Shown here piece by piece: positions 1 through 11,900 of a stretch of DNA of 64,000 nt (the stretch's first letter is position 1; the number at the start of each line of letters is the position of its first letter). The stretch lies in contig OX638370.1 of the NCBI GenBank assembly GCA_951812925.1, positions 118,124,897 to 118,188,896 on the forward strand, given 5' to 3'. Source of the stretch: Calliopum simillimum. Its lineage: Eukaryota; Arthropoda; Insecta; Diptera; Lauxaniidae. The translations under genes were made by a program, and so were the position numbers. The notes beneath the pieces are model-generated. The model saw only the letters and a list, made by a program, of their open reading frames with translations, had not been told where the DNA came from and did not search any database.

Positions 1-37
1 TTTTTTTATTAAAAAAAAATAAGTTTTGGTTAAGAAG

Positions 38-596
38 AAAAGAGGATATCAACTCAAGAATAGCAAAAGCAAAAGGCGCGTTTGCTCAACTGAACAAAAT
101 ATTGTCTTCATCCGTTATATCCACCAAAACGAGAGTGCGCATTTTTGATTTGAAAGTGAAATTGGTTTTGTTATATGGGTGCGAAACGTGGCTTGTTACT
201 GAACAACTAACGAACAAGCTGCAAGTATTCGTCAACAAATGCTTAAGGCGAATACTAAAGATTTGGTGGCCTCGTACTATATCAAATGCCGAGCTACATC
301 AAAAATGCAATCAGAGGGCTATAGCAATCGTGGTCAAGCTGCGCAAATGGAGATGGATTGGTCACACTCTCCGGAAACCACACAGCAAAGTTTGTCGCCA
401 AGCTCTTGAGTGGAATCCACAAGGTAGTAGATGACGTGGTAGCCCCAAAACCAACTGGAAGAGGTCGCTGGAAAAGGAAATCCAAGAATCGGGAAAGTCG
501 TGGCAAGAGATCATCGCAAGGGATCGTGACAAATTGAGAGATTTCATATTGGCCCTATGCTCCTCCTAGGAGTTAAAGGAGAATACATACATACAT
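38..596 (+). mobile_element. RTE-like non-LTR retrotransposon, 5'-truncated 3' end
   Basis: This is the C-terminal tail of a reverse transcriptase polyprotein, followed by its short 3' UTR. Translation from about 102 gives LLYGCETW near residue 25, then CLRRILKIWWPRTISNAEL and RKWRWIGHTLRKPHSKVCRQ, a region typical of the post-RT domain of RTE-type elements. Homology to the copy at 34.0-35.4 kb starts near 38 (AAAAGAGGATATC) and runs to an (ATAC)n tail near 596. Everything upstream, including the RT catalytic core, is absent, as expected from 5' truncation during target-primed reverse transcription. The frame closes near 434 (a stop in AGTAGATGACG), whereas the 35 kb copy reads on there, so this copy also carries a nonsense or indel lesion. 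RTE clade is the best guess; CR1-like is less likely. Confidence 0.8.
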
Positions 597-2750
597 ACAA
601 GTGAGAGGTACATATCGTCGTGTCAATTGTTCCTACTTGTTTTAATACGTACTCCTTCAGGAGAACCTTGTGACTAAATTTCATGATCCTAGCTTTAACG
701 GAAAGACTGAAAAAGGTCGAAGCAAATATTTGAAAATTTTCATTGTATACTCTCCTACGCACTATGATTTCAATGGTGATATTTTTGGGGAGAAACCCAT
801 ATTTAAAGTTGTAAAAATAAAATTTTTTCTTGTTAGATCATAAAGTACACACACAAAAGACAACGAAAACACTTCTTTAAGTTGTTTTTCCCATTGTATC
901 ATTAGTTGATACAGAGCTGAACTTTGTCTTAAAATTTGGTTAAATTTAGCTGCGTTTATTTGAAAAGATTGGAAGAATTTCTTTAGTTAAATTTTGGAAT
1001 TTCGCAATTGGTGTAGTTACAATTTCTTGAATGTGTACTTAAGACTCCTATGAAGGATCGAGGATACCAGTGACAGTTTTAAAATTTTTTCTTCGACAAA
1101 TCGATAAGTGGAGTAATAAAATTTTTTTGAAAGAGAAGATTAAATCTCAATTGAAAGGCCGAAAACACCCCTGATATGCCGTACAATTTTTTTTCGACCT
1201 CTCACTATCGATTGTTGCTGTAATTTCGTTTACAAAATGCGTCCGAAACCCCTAAGAGGGGTCGGTTTATACTTAAATTTTTTGAACATTAAAAAAATTT
1301 CATACAATTCAAAAAGACATATCTTTCAAAAGTTCATTTATTTTTTAAGTTAACGGTATTTGGTTAACAGAAGCAACATTATTCTGAAAAAGAATTTGAT
1401 ATAACATATTTTCAAAATAAAACTAAAACCAGTTTTTTTGCTCTCCTGAAAAGAAGCAAAAATGAGATAGAGTAGTTGATCTTAATCTCGCGGATGTTTT
1501 CTAAAATCGAATCTTTTAGAAAATTTTTTAAATTTCTCTACTGTAAAATGTCACATCCAATGTTCTGAAAGAGGAAAAAAAAAAGAAAACTCTGCATTGC
1601 ATTTGTGGCTGCTAAATAAGTTTTTCATCATTTTTCTGCTTATCATTCGTGTATCCTTGTGCATCCCGATCATCGCTTGTATTCAACTCGAAACATCCGC
1701 TAAAGCCCCAACTTTAACGTCGTGCAATTCGTTCTGTTGTTTTGTCACGTTTTCACTGACTTGATTTGCTTCGCATTTATTTTCATCAACTAAATTATTT
1801 TCCTCTTTCTAGTGCCTGAGCTTCGTTAGTTTGTTTTTCCCTTTATCTTTCGTTTTTCGGTTTTGTTTATCTCACTCGAGACTTGAGTTTTTCTTTTTTC
1901 ATTTTGCAGTTTTAGTTTCCTCCCCCCACCCCCTTTGATTCGTTTTCGTGTTGTTTTGTGATTATTTTAGAAAAATACTAGAGTTTTCATGGTTGAAGTG
2001 GTTTTGCTTTAATTTAAGCCTGCGCTAAACTTTAGTTTTGTTTTTCCCCTTTTCATTGCTTCCTCTTACTAGGGGGTGTAGTAGTAGTAGTAGTAAACAA
2101 GTGTTTTTGCTGCTTCCGTTGCTATAGGGTTATGTTGCTACGAGCATTCGTGTATCCTTTAGAAATTGTAGTGGAAATTTAAATGCAAATTTTGCAAGCG
2201 CCTTGTGTGCTCAGTTCCACAAAAGATAAAACTACTTGTAATTAAAGGGAAAAATCCATTTTGTAGAATAAAGCGAAGAAAATCATTTTAATTTCTTATT
2301 TAACTGGATTATGCAGTTTAAACGAATTTCATTTTGAATTGCATTAAATGGAAAATCTTGGGCTTCGTTGTCCAAAAATAAATGCAAAATTTGTCTAATG
2401 TAAAAATACTCTTCAAGCTGGTACTTATTTATGCAGTGGTACACTTCGCGCTCAGTATTACTTACAAATTTACTTTTCTGCCATTTCCGTTTCCGTCACA
2501 GTTACCATAAAAAATAATATTTTATTTTGAATTTATTTCTCTTTCTATGCGCTTACTTCATCGTAGTAGAACATCATCATGTTTACAGTAAAAGTTAAGG
2601 AAAAAGTTTTTCAGAATACACAGCGCTATGTAGGAGCTATAAACTTACTGAAAGTCAAAGTCCTTGATGGTCTTGCTGCCGCTAGTTGTTGATTATTATT
2701 ATCAAATTCTATCATAACTTTTTCCTCTTATTATAGGATCATTTATATTT
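597..2750. other. AT-rich non-coding stretch
   Basis: I see no coding region and no clear mobile element. A short GTA triplet run lies at about 2078-2095 and there are many poly-T and poly-A tracts. The stretch 1650-2120 is T-rich with scattered CT-rich patches but shows no splice-site or exon pattern I could defend. Confidence 0.5.
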
Positions 2751-2758
2751 ATGTACAT

Positions 2759-4209
2759 TAGGGGTGTTTTAGTGCACGAATTTTGGGATACTTGACACCC
2801 CTCAATTTTGTGAGGTTGGAAAAAAAAATTAGTTTGCAAAAAAATTTTGAGGGTGGGGTGAGGGTAAGGGTTGGTGCATCGAGGTCAAAGATGAGAGAAA
2901 AGGAGAAACAATTTACTTACAACCTACAAGAGGGGCCACTTCTAGAGGGTTCAAATGTATGACCGACCCACATTATTTTTTCTTCCCCAACATTTTTACC
3001 AAGCATACCTACCTCTCATCTCTTACCCCTAAGGGAGCTTCCATACAAAATTGACATTTTCAGGAAATCGACCCCCACCACTCCCAGGGTGCCCCTAGAA
3101 GGGTCAAATGTATGACCGGCCCCTAATATTTTTTCCTCCCCAACATTTTTTCCCACCTCACTTACCCTCTATCTCTAGCTCTTTAGGGGGCCCCCATACA
3201 AAACTGACGTCATAGACATAAAAAATATGGAAAGGATATCGTCAATTAGGCCCATAACTGCCCAGAAGTCTCTCTTAGAGGAGTAAAATATATGACCAAC
3301 CCCCATTATCCCCCCTCCAAAGTTTCACAGCTTACCTACCCCCTATTTCCAATCCTTAAGGGGGCTTCCATACAAAGTTACGTTTTTCTTTAAAAACTGC
3401 TACCACTACCCTAACTGGACGTTGGGTACCCCTAGAAGGGTCAAATGTATCGCCGATCCCCATTATTTCTTGGAAAATTTATGAAAAAAAAAATGTATGG
3501 CAGCCTGTTTCAGGGTTGAAAAAAGGGGTAAGTATGTGGGGAAAAAATATAGATCGCGAAAAAATAATGAGGGTCGGTCATACATTTGACCCTTCTAGGA
3601 GTACCCGTGTGCCAGTTAGGGCAATGGGGGCATTTTATATAAAAACAGTAACTTTGTATGGGAGCCCCCTTAAGGATTGAAAATAGGGGGTAGGTATGCT
3701 GAGAAAAAATTTTGGAGGAGGGCTAATGGGTGTCGGTCATATATTTGACTCTTCTAGGAGTGACTTCTGGGCAGTTATGGGCTTATTTGACGATTTTCTT
3801 TCCATATTTTTCATGTCTATGCCATCTGTTTTGTATGGAAGTCCCCTAAAGAGTCAGAGATACAGGGTAACTATGTTGGGAAAAAATGTTGGGGAGGAAA
3901 AAATATTAGGGGCCGGTCATACATTTGACCCTTCTAGGGGCACCCTGGGAGTGGTGGGGGTCGATTTCCTAAAAATGTCAAATTTGTATGGAACCCTCTA
4001 GAGGTGATCCCTAAGCATTTGTAGGGCTGTATGTAAATTTTTTCTCTTTTTCTCTCACCTTTGACCTCGATGCGTCAACCTTTACCCTCACCCCACCCCC
4101 AAAATTTTTTTTCCAAACTCATTCTTTTTTCTAACCTCACAATATTGAGGGGTGTCGTGTATCAAAATGTTGTTACTAAGGATCTCCATACATTCTTAAA
4201 ACACCTCTA
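2759..4209. mobile_element. hAT-like foldback element, 1451 bp
   Basis: The whole segment is one imperfect palindrome centred near 3480. It starts TAGGGGTGTTTTA and ends TAAAACACCTCTA, which are inverted repeats fitting the hAT terminal consensus (T/C)A(A/G)NG. It is flanked on both sides by ATGTACAT (2751-2758 and 4210-4217), an 8-bp direct duplication as hAT transposases make; the caveat is that this octamer is itself palindromic. Within each arm a diverged unit of roughly 110-170 bp recurs, each carrying a version of GGGTCAAATGTATGACC and CTTCCATACAAAATTGAC (near 2945, 3095, 3275 and 3430 in the left arm, mirrored on the right). No transposase is encoded, so the element is non-autonomous. 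The reading frame at 3696-4001 is a by-product of these repeats. Confidence 0.75.
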
Positions 4210-4217
4210 ATGTACAT

Positions 4218-5425
4218 ATATACCTACATACACATATTGCTTAAAAAAAAAAGAAAATATGATAAAAGTTGCTCATTGTCAGTTCCAGGGATAGTTGGTT
4301 GGCTAATAAGGGTGAGTTAGAACACCACGTAAAAGTTGCAAAAGGACATGGTAGCAAACAGTATAAGAAAAAGTTTTCGCATTCACAATAAATTCATATA
4401 AATAAACACTTGCAGTTGGAAGTACATAGATAGTATTTGGTTCTGAGTGGCATAAAAGCAAAACATTGTAACAGATAAACGTGCAAAGATAACGTATTAT
4501 ATCCGGAGAAAAAAAATGTAGGACTGTAACGTACCATTGGCGCCATCCAAATGCAAAATCGGACAGGAAAACTGTGAGTGCTGTAGATAGAATGACTACC
4601 AGTCAAGCAAAAACAAATTGAAAGCAGCTTTCTTTTACTTTGTCCATGCAAAGGGTGAAGATTTGCTTATAAACAAAACAGATGCTAAAGAAAATGCAAA
4701 AATATGCAGCCAAAAAGAAAGAATGATACAAACAAAAACTGCAAAACTAAAAAATTTACAAGAAAATCACATTCGTATTGTGAAAGGGCTGAGATAAGAG
4801 AATCTCAGCGCATGTAAATTGAAAAGTTTTTTTTTATACAAATCGACGGAATACACAACAGAACAGAGCACATACATCGAAAATATATGCTTGTCTTATT
4901 GTACACGTTACTTTGCACTCAATAGCAAATGGAACTAGCGATGTCGGGTCCAACCAGTCGAGAAATAACGATAAGTTTTCGATAAATTTTAATATATAAG
5001 ACGATTAAACTACATTTAGAAACTACATTTCGAGTATTTCTCAATGTAAATATTAACTGCAATTTTTACGCTCAAAAGTTTTCTTAAAGTTTCCATTCTT
5101 AACTGATCGAGACTTCCACCATTCTGCTTTCACATAATGGAACTTATAAAATTTGAATCTATCGGACAATACTTTTGTTTAGTATATTGCCTATAGGAAA
5201 ACGCAGTGGAACCTAGAAAAGTTGTCAACGAATAAAATTTTGAACTTGTAATTAGCAAAGTGCCAAATTTGAATTTTTGGAAAAAGTAAATTTTATTGCG
5301 GATAATCTCTTCAGGCTGTTTCAAAATAGTTTCAAAAATTCCAAACTAGACACTTTTTGGTAGAGAATAAGATACGTGGAGCTTCGTTAAAATTTTTAAA
5401 CGATGAGAGAAATAAAAGCCTAGTC
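4218..5425. other. AT-rich non-coding stretch
   Basis: No gene or repeat could be recognised. The sequence is rich in AAAAC-type runs. Short open frames here, for example the reverse-strand one at 4394-4651, lack any familiar motif. Confidence 0.45.
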
Positions 5426-5429
5426 AAAG

Positions 5430-5790
5430 CTTAAGTTGACGAAGATCCACGAATGACACGAAAAATGATTGCTGATGATTTGTGGTCGAATGCCATGGCT
5501 GTGTTGCTAATATTAAATAATGATCTGCACGAAAAAATCTGCTCGATGAGTTCCATGAATTGTTTTGCCTAATATTTCCCAAGCAAATACGAAAATGAAC
5601 AATCTAGAAACCTCAGTAAAATATGTACAGCTTGGTTTTATAAAAATTACCCAAAAACCAAAAAACAGTCCATGGTATGGTGCTCGGAAAGAGCATCCTA
5701 TTAAGGCAAGACAAAAAAAAAGTCAACAACGTAATACTTAACTTGGAAAACCAAAAAAAAAAAAAACAGGAATTGCCTCTCTACTTCTTA
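5430..5790 (+). pseudogene. heavily decayed mariner transposase fragment
   Basis: Reading through stops in shifting frames gives VDEDPRMTRKMIADDL near 5437-5484, then KKSAR*VP near 5540-5560, and KKQSMVWCS near 5660-5690. These line up in order with the mariner N-terminal HTH region (xDPRxTxRELAEEL), the linker motif KKLxRWVPHEL with its Trp codon turned into TGA, and the KKVMxxVWW motif after the first catalytic Asp. The catalytic Asp codons themselves cannot be identified. Terminal inverted repeats were not found. The match is to family-level motifs only, so the call is tentative; it would be one of the oldest mariner remnants in the window. Confidence 0.45.
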
Positions 5791-6062
5791 CAAAATGATA
5801 AACTCTGCTGAAAGCCCCAAAAAAAACAGTTTTTTTCTGTATGGAGAACTTAGTTTTTCGTTCATATTTTTCATAGTATTTTCCCGAAAGGTCAAGTGGT
5901 TTTAGTTTGTTGCTTTGAATGACTTTTCAAAATGTGTACTCACTTTAAAATCGACTTAAGAGCTTTGGAAATTGTTTCGAAAATTAATATATATTAAATT
6001 TTTTACGTTTCGAGCTATATGTGCCTGATATCTGAACGATACTGAAAACTTTTACATACTTA

Positions 6063-6170
6063 TGGCCGTTTTCACAATGTCCAGTTAAAATTTAACTTTC
6101 AGATAAATAAAAATTTTGTATGGAATTTTATGTCAAAGTGGCAGTTAAAGTTCATTGTGAAAATGGCCCT
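6063..6170. mobile_element. 108-bp Tc1/mariner-type MITE
   Basis: Inverted ends read GGCCGTTTTCACAATG (6064-6079) and CATTGTGAAAATGGCC (6153-6168), with a single mismatch over 16 bp, and the complementarity continues inward through AGTTAAA / AGTTAAAG-type sequence. The element is bounded by TA at 6061-6062 and 6171-6172, the target duplication of Tc1/mariner transposases. There is no coding capacity. Confidence 0.65.
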
Positions 6171-7555
6171 TAGTTTAAAAAAAAACTCATTACTCACGTC
6201 GAATCCTATCAATAAAGTTTGTCTGAAAAAAGTCTTTGTTAGAAAAAAACGGCAGAATGAGAATAAGTTCTTCTTTTATCTCCTAAACGAACTAAAAAAA
6301 AAAATCCCGCATAAGCATAGCTTTAATATGCCAATCATAAAAAAATTTAAGAACTGACACCTTATAATCCGTCCGAAATGTTGAAGGTGTATCTGGAATG
6401 CACCGCTAAGTTTTTGTCTTCGTTCTTCACTGAAATATGGGAAAAACAACGTAATCCTCCGTTGCGTTGATGAAACCAAATGTCGGAAGTTATTTTGTTT
6501 TCTAGTTCATGCGATTAATTGAACACATTGAGAGTATCCACTGAGCCTCAAGTTTAGTTTAACAATGGCTCTAACGAAGAATTTCTTTTCACGAGTTCTC
6601 CATTTTCTTTTCTTTTTTTTTTCAATTTAAAGATTGCCAAGGCATTTGTATTGTGAGCAAAAATTGTTTTTTATTTTTAAAACATCGATACCTACTGCTG
6701 TTACAGGCATGAGCACTGCATATATGTATGTATGTACTTATGTATGTATGCATGTAAGTATATCCTCTTGGCGTTTTTCTTTTTTGTTGTATCCTTTTGT
6801 CCACTTTTTTTATGCTGTGTATTTAATTTCTGCCAAATTTCAGTCAAACGAAGCATAAAATTGTTTATAATTTGCATAAAAAGCCAAAGGAAAAAAAAAA
6901 CTTTAAGTGAAATTGGATCCGATGAAGGTCTTCACTTGTTGCCGCATACTTCCGCAATTGGCATAAATTCGTAAAAGTAATGTGAACCTGTTTGTTTTGA
7001 GCATTTGTAATGAAATCATAAGAATTAATTTTCTTCTTTTTTGCACTTGCCTAAAAGTATGCAATGCAAATATGCAGGTGCTGAAAAATAACTTGCGCAC
7101 AACTTCAACTTCAACAAATCCAATCCAATTTTTCAAGTTAATTAAAATGCAAAAAAGTTTGCAAAAGAATTCCAAAGTTTTTACAAAATCTGAGGGTATG
7201 GCGAAGAAAGAAATCACAAAGTCGTTAAAGTTTAATTAATTACGAAAGTGCGCCACAGGTACCGCGCAGATATTCGTTTGGCAAAACTTTGCACTGAAAT
7301 TGATATGCATATACAATTGAAAACATCTGGCAAGCCGGGCTTTAGTAGGTTATTTAACTTTTATGTTAATTTTCAGCATAATTTTTACAAGAGCTTATAG
7401 AAGTTAGCGGCTTTTTTTCTCGCTTCACTCTGAAGAACTTAAAAAGTTAACATAAAGGTATTTCGAGTAAAGCAGTTGGAAATTACCCTCAAACTTGTTT
7501 ATTGATAATACAGACGTTTTTGCAAAGTTTTCTCAAAACGATTCAAATAAATTTT
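6171..7555. other. AT-rich non-coding stretch with TATG microsatellite
   Basis: A degenerate (TATG)n tract lies at about 6721-6760. Open frames on both strands between 6622 and 7239 overlap each other and show no known motif or codon bias, so I do not call a gene. Confidence 0.45.
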
Positions 7556-7599
7556 TTTATTTAAATTTTTGGACACAAAGTGTGAGAAATTGAATAAAT

Positions 7600-7915
7600 T
7601 AAATTTTTTTTTTGTAGTATAGATAATGTATATTCGATTCCGAAAATATATTTTTTTTTAAATGCAGTCGGAAAAACGATTTTTTATTCAAAAGCAAGGC
7701 ATTTTACGAAAAATGTGTATAAAGCTTATAATGCTTAGAATCGTCCAAAGTACACGTATGATTTTTTCAGAATTTTTGGAACTTTATTAATTTTTTTTTT
7801 CATCAATTTTTGAAAAATTGTAAAATGTCCCAAAATTACCTAAAATATCAACAAGTGTATTTTGGACGAATTTAAGGGGCTTATGCTTTAAATACATTTT
7901 TCGTTTTTCTAACTA
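7600..7915. repeat. dispersed repeat family 'GCAAGGCATT', palindromic copy
   Basis: The left arm (about 7655-7790) contains AAACGATTTTTTATTC, then AAGCAAGGCATTTTACG, then GCTTAGAATCGTCC. The right arm (about 7820-7910) contains a degenerate reverse complement, including GTGTATTTTGGACGA and ACATTTTTCGT. The same core is found at 27.55-27.65 kb, in both arms of the 43.75-44.78 kb foldback, and reversed at 52.23-52.48 kb. It is a non-coding dispersed repeat of unknown origin. Confidence 0.6.
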
Positions 7916-8009
7916 CGTGAGCGAAAACTTAAAAAAATTGATCTTAAGAATTTCTGAATGCCAAACAAAAATTAAACTTTTTCCCAAAAGTATGCAACAT
8001 ATTGTACTT

Positions 8010-8350
8010 TCTGCAGTGCTGTCACAGACAGACAGCAGCTCATTTACAGACACAATAATGTGAAACTTTTTATTGCATGATTTTAGGCACATTTTAAACA
8101 CATATTTCATAGACATTGACTAAAAGAAAATTTCCCAATCCAGGTTCCAAAAATTCTAAAACATCAAAAACAAGATTAATAGTGAGTTAAGCATCAGAAA
8201 AGCAAATTAGAAATTTTTGAGCCCTGAATAGGGAAATTTTCCTTTAGTCAATGTCTATGAAATATATATTTAAAAAATGCCTAAAATCATGCAATAAAAA
8301 GTTTCACATTATTGCGTCTACAATCTAGATTTGAGCGCCATCTGTCTGGG
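8010..8350. mobile_element. foldback element, about 340 bp
   Basis: Left arm 8030-8140 and right arm 8222-8325 are nearly perfect reverse complements of about 100 bp. Landmarks are AATAATGTGAAACTTTTTAT on the left and ATAAAAAGTTTCACATTATT on the right, and CATAGACATTGACTAAAAG with its complement further in. The unpaired centre is about 80 bp. Outer ends continue imperfectly to GACAGACAGCAGC and GCGCCATCTGTCTGGGG. I could not define a target duplication. No coding capacity. Confidence 0.65.
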
Positions 8351-9770
8351 GCATAAAACAATTAACTAAATGCATACTTTTACTGCTATTGCACACTTAT
8401 TTAGTGTCGTCCACCTCCGTACTTTTAGCATTACTGTTATCTGCTGTTATCCTTTATACACTGACATTTTTTCTTTTGCTTTTTTCTTTGTGTCCTTGCA
8501 ACATTCCCTATCAGTTACTGAATTCTAAGTCCTGCAGCAACTCAATTACAATTTGCACAATAAGTTGCAGCTTTAATTTGCTTTCTCTTTCGCAATCATT
8601 TTTTCCACTCCTGCCATCTCCCTCGCTGGCAGTTTTTAATTTAATCTAAGCATATAATTCGCTTTGGTAAAACTTATTAATAGCAATAAAAGCAAGCAAC
8701 GAAGAATTCGCAATAAAGGCAAAAAAGATTCTACGATACGAAAAAAGATACTTGGTATTTTATTATTTATTTTATGCCATCACCAGGCGTTGTATCTTCC
8801 ACATTACAGCAAATCTTCTGTAAACGCCATTTTTAATTTTGCAGAAATATTCGCTGTGCAATTTTTTTTAGTTTTTTTTGTAATTTTTTCTTCACTCGCT
8901 GCAAAATCGCAATTAACATTTTTTGTTCATAGGAAGCTGTAATTGGCCATGATAATGTTTACTTTTTATTATGCGTATTTATTCACGTTGGCTTTTAGAA
9001 AAAAATTCTGAAATTCTTTGTGTTTTTAGGAGTAAATAATAGCAACATACATAAATAGCAAGGATACTGTGCCTATGCTTATTAAATTTAATCTAATGTC
9101 AGCTTAAGTTAAGCTACTCTCAACTAATCAAACTCATACAAACAAATTTCTTAAGGGTTTTGTGTTTTTTTTTTTACAGTTCTGTTCTTACGTTTGCACT
9201 GGGAATACACATATTTAAAGTGAATAAATAACGGTAAGCGCTATTTATGATATAACTAAATATTTGAAATTTTTTTGCCCCACTTTTAAGTTAAGAATTA
9301 TTCATTCAAGATGACACAATTTAAGTGTAACTAAAAAAAAAGAGAAAAGATATCAAAATAATAAAAAAGGGAAATTTCAGAGTAATATATACTGGTACTC
9401 CTCATGGGGCCAAAAAAATAATGTAAATAAAAACTACGCCCTATTGTGAGCCTGTTTGTCCTAAGCGTCAGAGCAGGAAAAAAACAAAAAGAATCCTGGA
9501 AACTTATTGCCATATGAAAATTCTTGCTCATTCTTCATGCAAAAAAATGTTTCCTAAAGTATCATAATAAACTATATTTACATGTGCTCGCCCTACATGT
9601 ATGCGTTGTACTTAAGTGTATGCGACACAAATACACATGTGGCACAAAATTCTCCCAGTCGGAGAATATTCATGCCTTTTTTAAGTTATTTTAAACATTC
9701 TCGGATGCCTTCTAGGGACAGGCCTATTAGAACGCCTAACTATTTCTTTACTATGATTCTCTAAACATAC
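8351..9770. other. AT-rich non-coding stretch
   Basis: No recognisable gene or repeat. The open frames at 8389-8649 and 8664-8942 are low-complexity Leu/Phe/Ser- and Lys-rich readings of T-rich and A-rich DNA and carry no known motif. Confidence 0.4.
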
Positions 9771-10011
9771 CCAGGCATGTTCTGAAATCCGATATACTTC
9801 GGAATTGGAATGAAAGCAATTTTCAAGAGCTCTGCATTCGAACAAATAAGATGGAATCGGATTTGTCTTTCAACAAATAAAATTTGCTAATGTTTCTTTT
9901 TCGATTTACCTAAACATTAATCTGATTTGATGTTCATTATCGAAATACGGAGCTCTTGAAAATTGCTTTCATTCCGATTCCGATGTGAATCGGATTTCAG
10001 CACATACCTGG
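9771..10011. mobile_element. foldback MITE, 241 bp
   Basis: It begins CCAGGCATGTTCTGAAATCC and ends GGATTTCAGCACATACCTGG, inverted repeats with few mismatches. Pairing continues inward through GGAATGAAAGCAATTTTC / GAAAATTGCTTTCATTCC and AAGAGCTC / GAGCTCTT to arms of about 75 bp, leaving a loop of about 90 bp. No clear target duplication and no coding capacity. Confidence 0.65.
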
Positions 10012-10019
10012 CTATTGTC

Positions 10020-10612
10020 CTTTGATATTAGAAGCGATCGCAGAAGGCCTTCGTTGCTCCTTTCTTTGTGGAAGCAGCCTAAATACATTTTTTGTAAAAA
10101 AAATAAAGAAAGAAGGGAGGACAGCATGCCTGCTTTTGTCCTTTCATATTAGAAGCTATCATAGAAGGCTACATTGCCTAATTTTTTTGGAGATTTTTTT
10201 CAGATATCATGATTTTCAATATATTTAATGAAAGTACTACTTAAATATCTCTTGCTTGGTACATAATTTTGGATTTCTTTCATAGAGTAGCTATCAATGA
10301 CATCGAATATAGGACATGTCAATATTAACGAATATCGAAATATGCCTGCATTGCTGCCTTCTTTGTAGAAGCAAACGTGTCACGCCTTGGCGCCCAATGA
10401 CAAAATTTGTAAAAAAAAGGAACAAAGAAGGGAAGGCAGCATGCCTGTTTCTGTCCTTTCTGTTCTTTCATATTTGAAACGATCGTAGAAGGCCTGCTTT
10501 GCTGCCTTCTTTTAGAAGCGAGAGTGCCAGGCCCTGGCGCCCAATGACATCATGCGTAAAAAAGAAAGGGAGAAAGAAGGGAAGACAGCAGGCCAACTGG
10601 CACTCTAAGAAG
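10020..10612. repeat. tandem array of hairpin-forming ~120-145 bp units
   Basis: Four diverged units begin near 10025, 10146 (broken), 10335 and 10469. Each starts around ATATTNGAAGCGATCG-like sequence followed by AGAAGGCCTGC. Inside a unit GCTGCCTTCTTT is followed about 80 bp later by AAGAAGGGAAGGCAGC, so each unit can fold on itself. Units 3 and 4 share TTGGCGCCCAATGACA or CTGGCGCCCAATGACA. About 120 bp of unrelated DNA interrupts the array between units 2 and 3. Origin unknown; it could be a satellite seeded by a MITE. Confidence 0.7.
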
Positions 10613-11305
10613 GCCTTGTATCATGGCTATTAGACTGCTCTTTCTCCTACTGGGTGTGTTTTTTTTTTTTTGAGGTATTTGTTTATTCTATGTTTATTAA
10701 ATACAAATCCTTACGCATCCTTGGAGTTATTTCGGAATAATACATGGAAATTGAATCTCTGTTTCTAACTTGTGCTTTCTCTAGATGTGTCTGTGTTTGC
10801 ATGTGTAAAATGTACATATATAGGTACATATGTGGAGTGTTTTTCGCATGTGTGCATAGTTATGCGTTTGATTTCTTTTTATACGCCCCATTGAGTTGCA
10901 CCAATTCGAGATTGAATGAAAAGTTGTTTTTTTCTTTTTTTTTTTCATTGAGTTCAATGTGGCAAGTAAAATTGGAATGGATTTCCATTGATTAATCAAA
11001 CTCATTAAAGATTACGTTTTGTGATTGAGTCATAAGTGTGGGATGTGGGGAGTGGAGGTGAAGACGACCGAACACCTATTTGCTTGCAATAATCTCAATA
11101 TAAGCAAAAGCTTTTGCGCTTGAATGTTGGTGCAAATTCTGAAGTCCTTTGAGCTTGGCAAAGCAGATGAATCTGTCCCTGTGATTTCTGTCCTTGATTT
11201 TCTGCTCATGTGAGTATGTACTAAACACAATTTTTATGTGTGTGTGTTTAGCTATTAATTGATATGACTTCCGTGAATATAATTATTTCACTACGCACAC
11301 AAATC
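10613..11305. other. non-coding stretch
   Basis: No recognisable element. Small open frames at 10744-10995 and on the reverse strand at 11030-11230 have no motif support. Confidence 0.4.
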
Positions 11306-11309
11306 AATA

Positions 11310-11900
11310 CGTTACCGGATAACATTTGGCTTTTGCAGCTCCGAATTTAAAAATTTTTTTTTTTCTTATTAGTACTTAGTAGTCCAAGATTTTTTAAAAT
11401 TTTTTTTTATCAAGAGGTATACATTTTCAAAAAACTGATAAAGCTGCAAAAACTATCTACATTGATTAATTTTTTGAAATGTTCTTAAATCCGCTAAAAG
11501 TCGGCGAAAAAGTCAAATTTTTGTTTTCGATGTTATGTAAGTTTGTTGAACGAAATTTTCATAAAAAATATCGAAAAAAGTTTTTTAAACAATATTTTTA
11601 TAAAATTTCAATTTTCAAAAATAAGTTAATTTTTTAGCAATTAAAATTTTTTTAACTTTTTAAAAAACTTTAATGTGTTTGAGGATCTATTTTTTTTTTA
11701 AACTTTTTAATTAACAAAAAAAAAAACGTGTGAAAGATTACTAAAAAATTCGTCGTTGTCGGAATAGGGAAGAATTCTTCATCGACCTTCATTAATTTTT
11801 CATCTCCAAGGCTACTTTCCCTTTTTTTCCACCTCTTAAGAGGGTTACCATACAAAATTGATATTTCTATTCCTATATATCTATGTTCCAGATGAATTTT
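11310..11900 (-). repeat. inverted copy of the 59.2-59.75 kb repeat
   Basis: Read on the reverse strand this segment follows the 59.22-59.75 kb sequence in order: CAATTTTGTATGG, a GGxCCCTTAAG-like block, TTAATTAAAAA followed by AAAAATAGATCC, GTTTTTTAAAAA, TTTTATAAAAATAT, CAGCTTTxTCAGTTTT and finally GCCAAATGxTATCCGGT. Only one arm of the foldback part is present here. It carries no coding capacity. Similarity is diverged but colinear over about 550 bp, so shared ancestry is clear. Confidence 0.7.

Noticed and set aside
3696..4001. 101-codon open frame
   Set aside because: It lies wholly inside the right arm of the hAT-like palindrome and reads its internal units.
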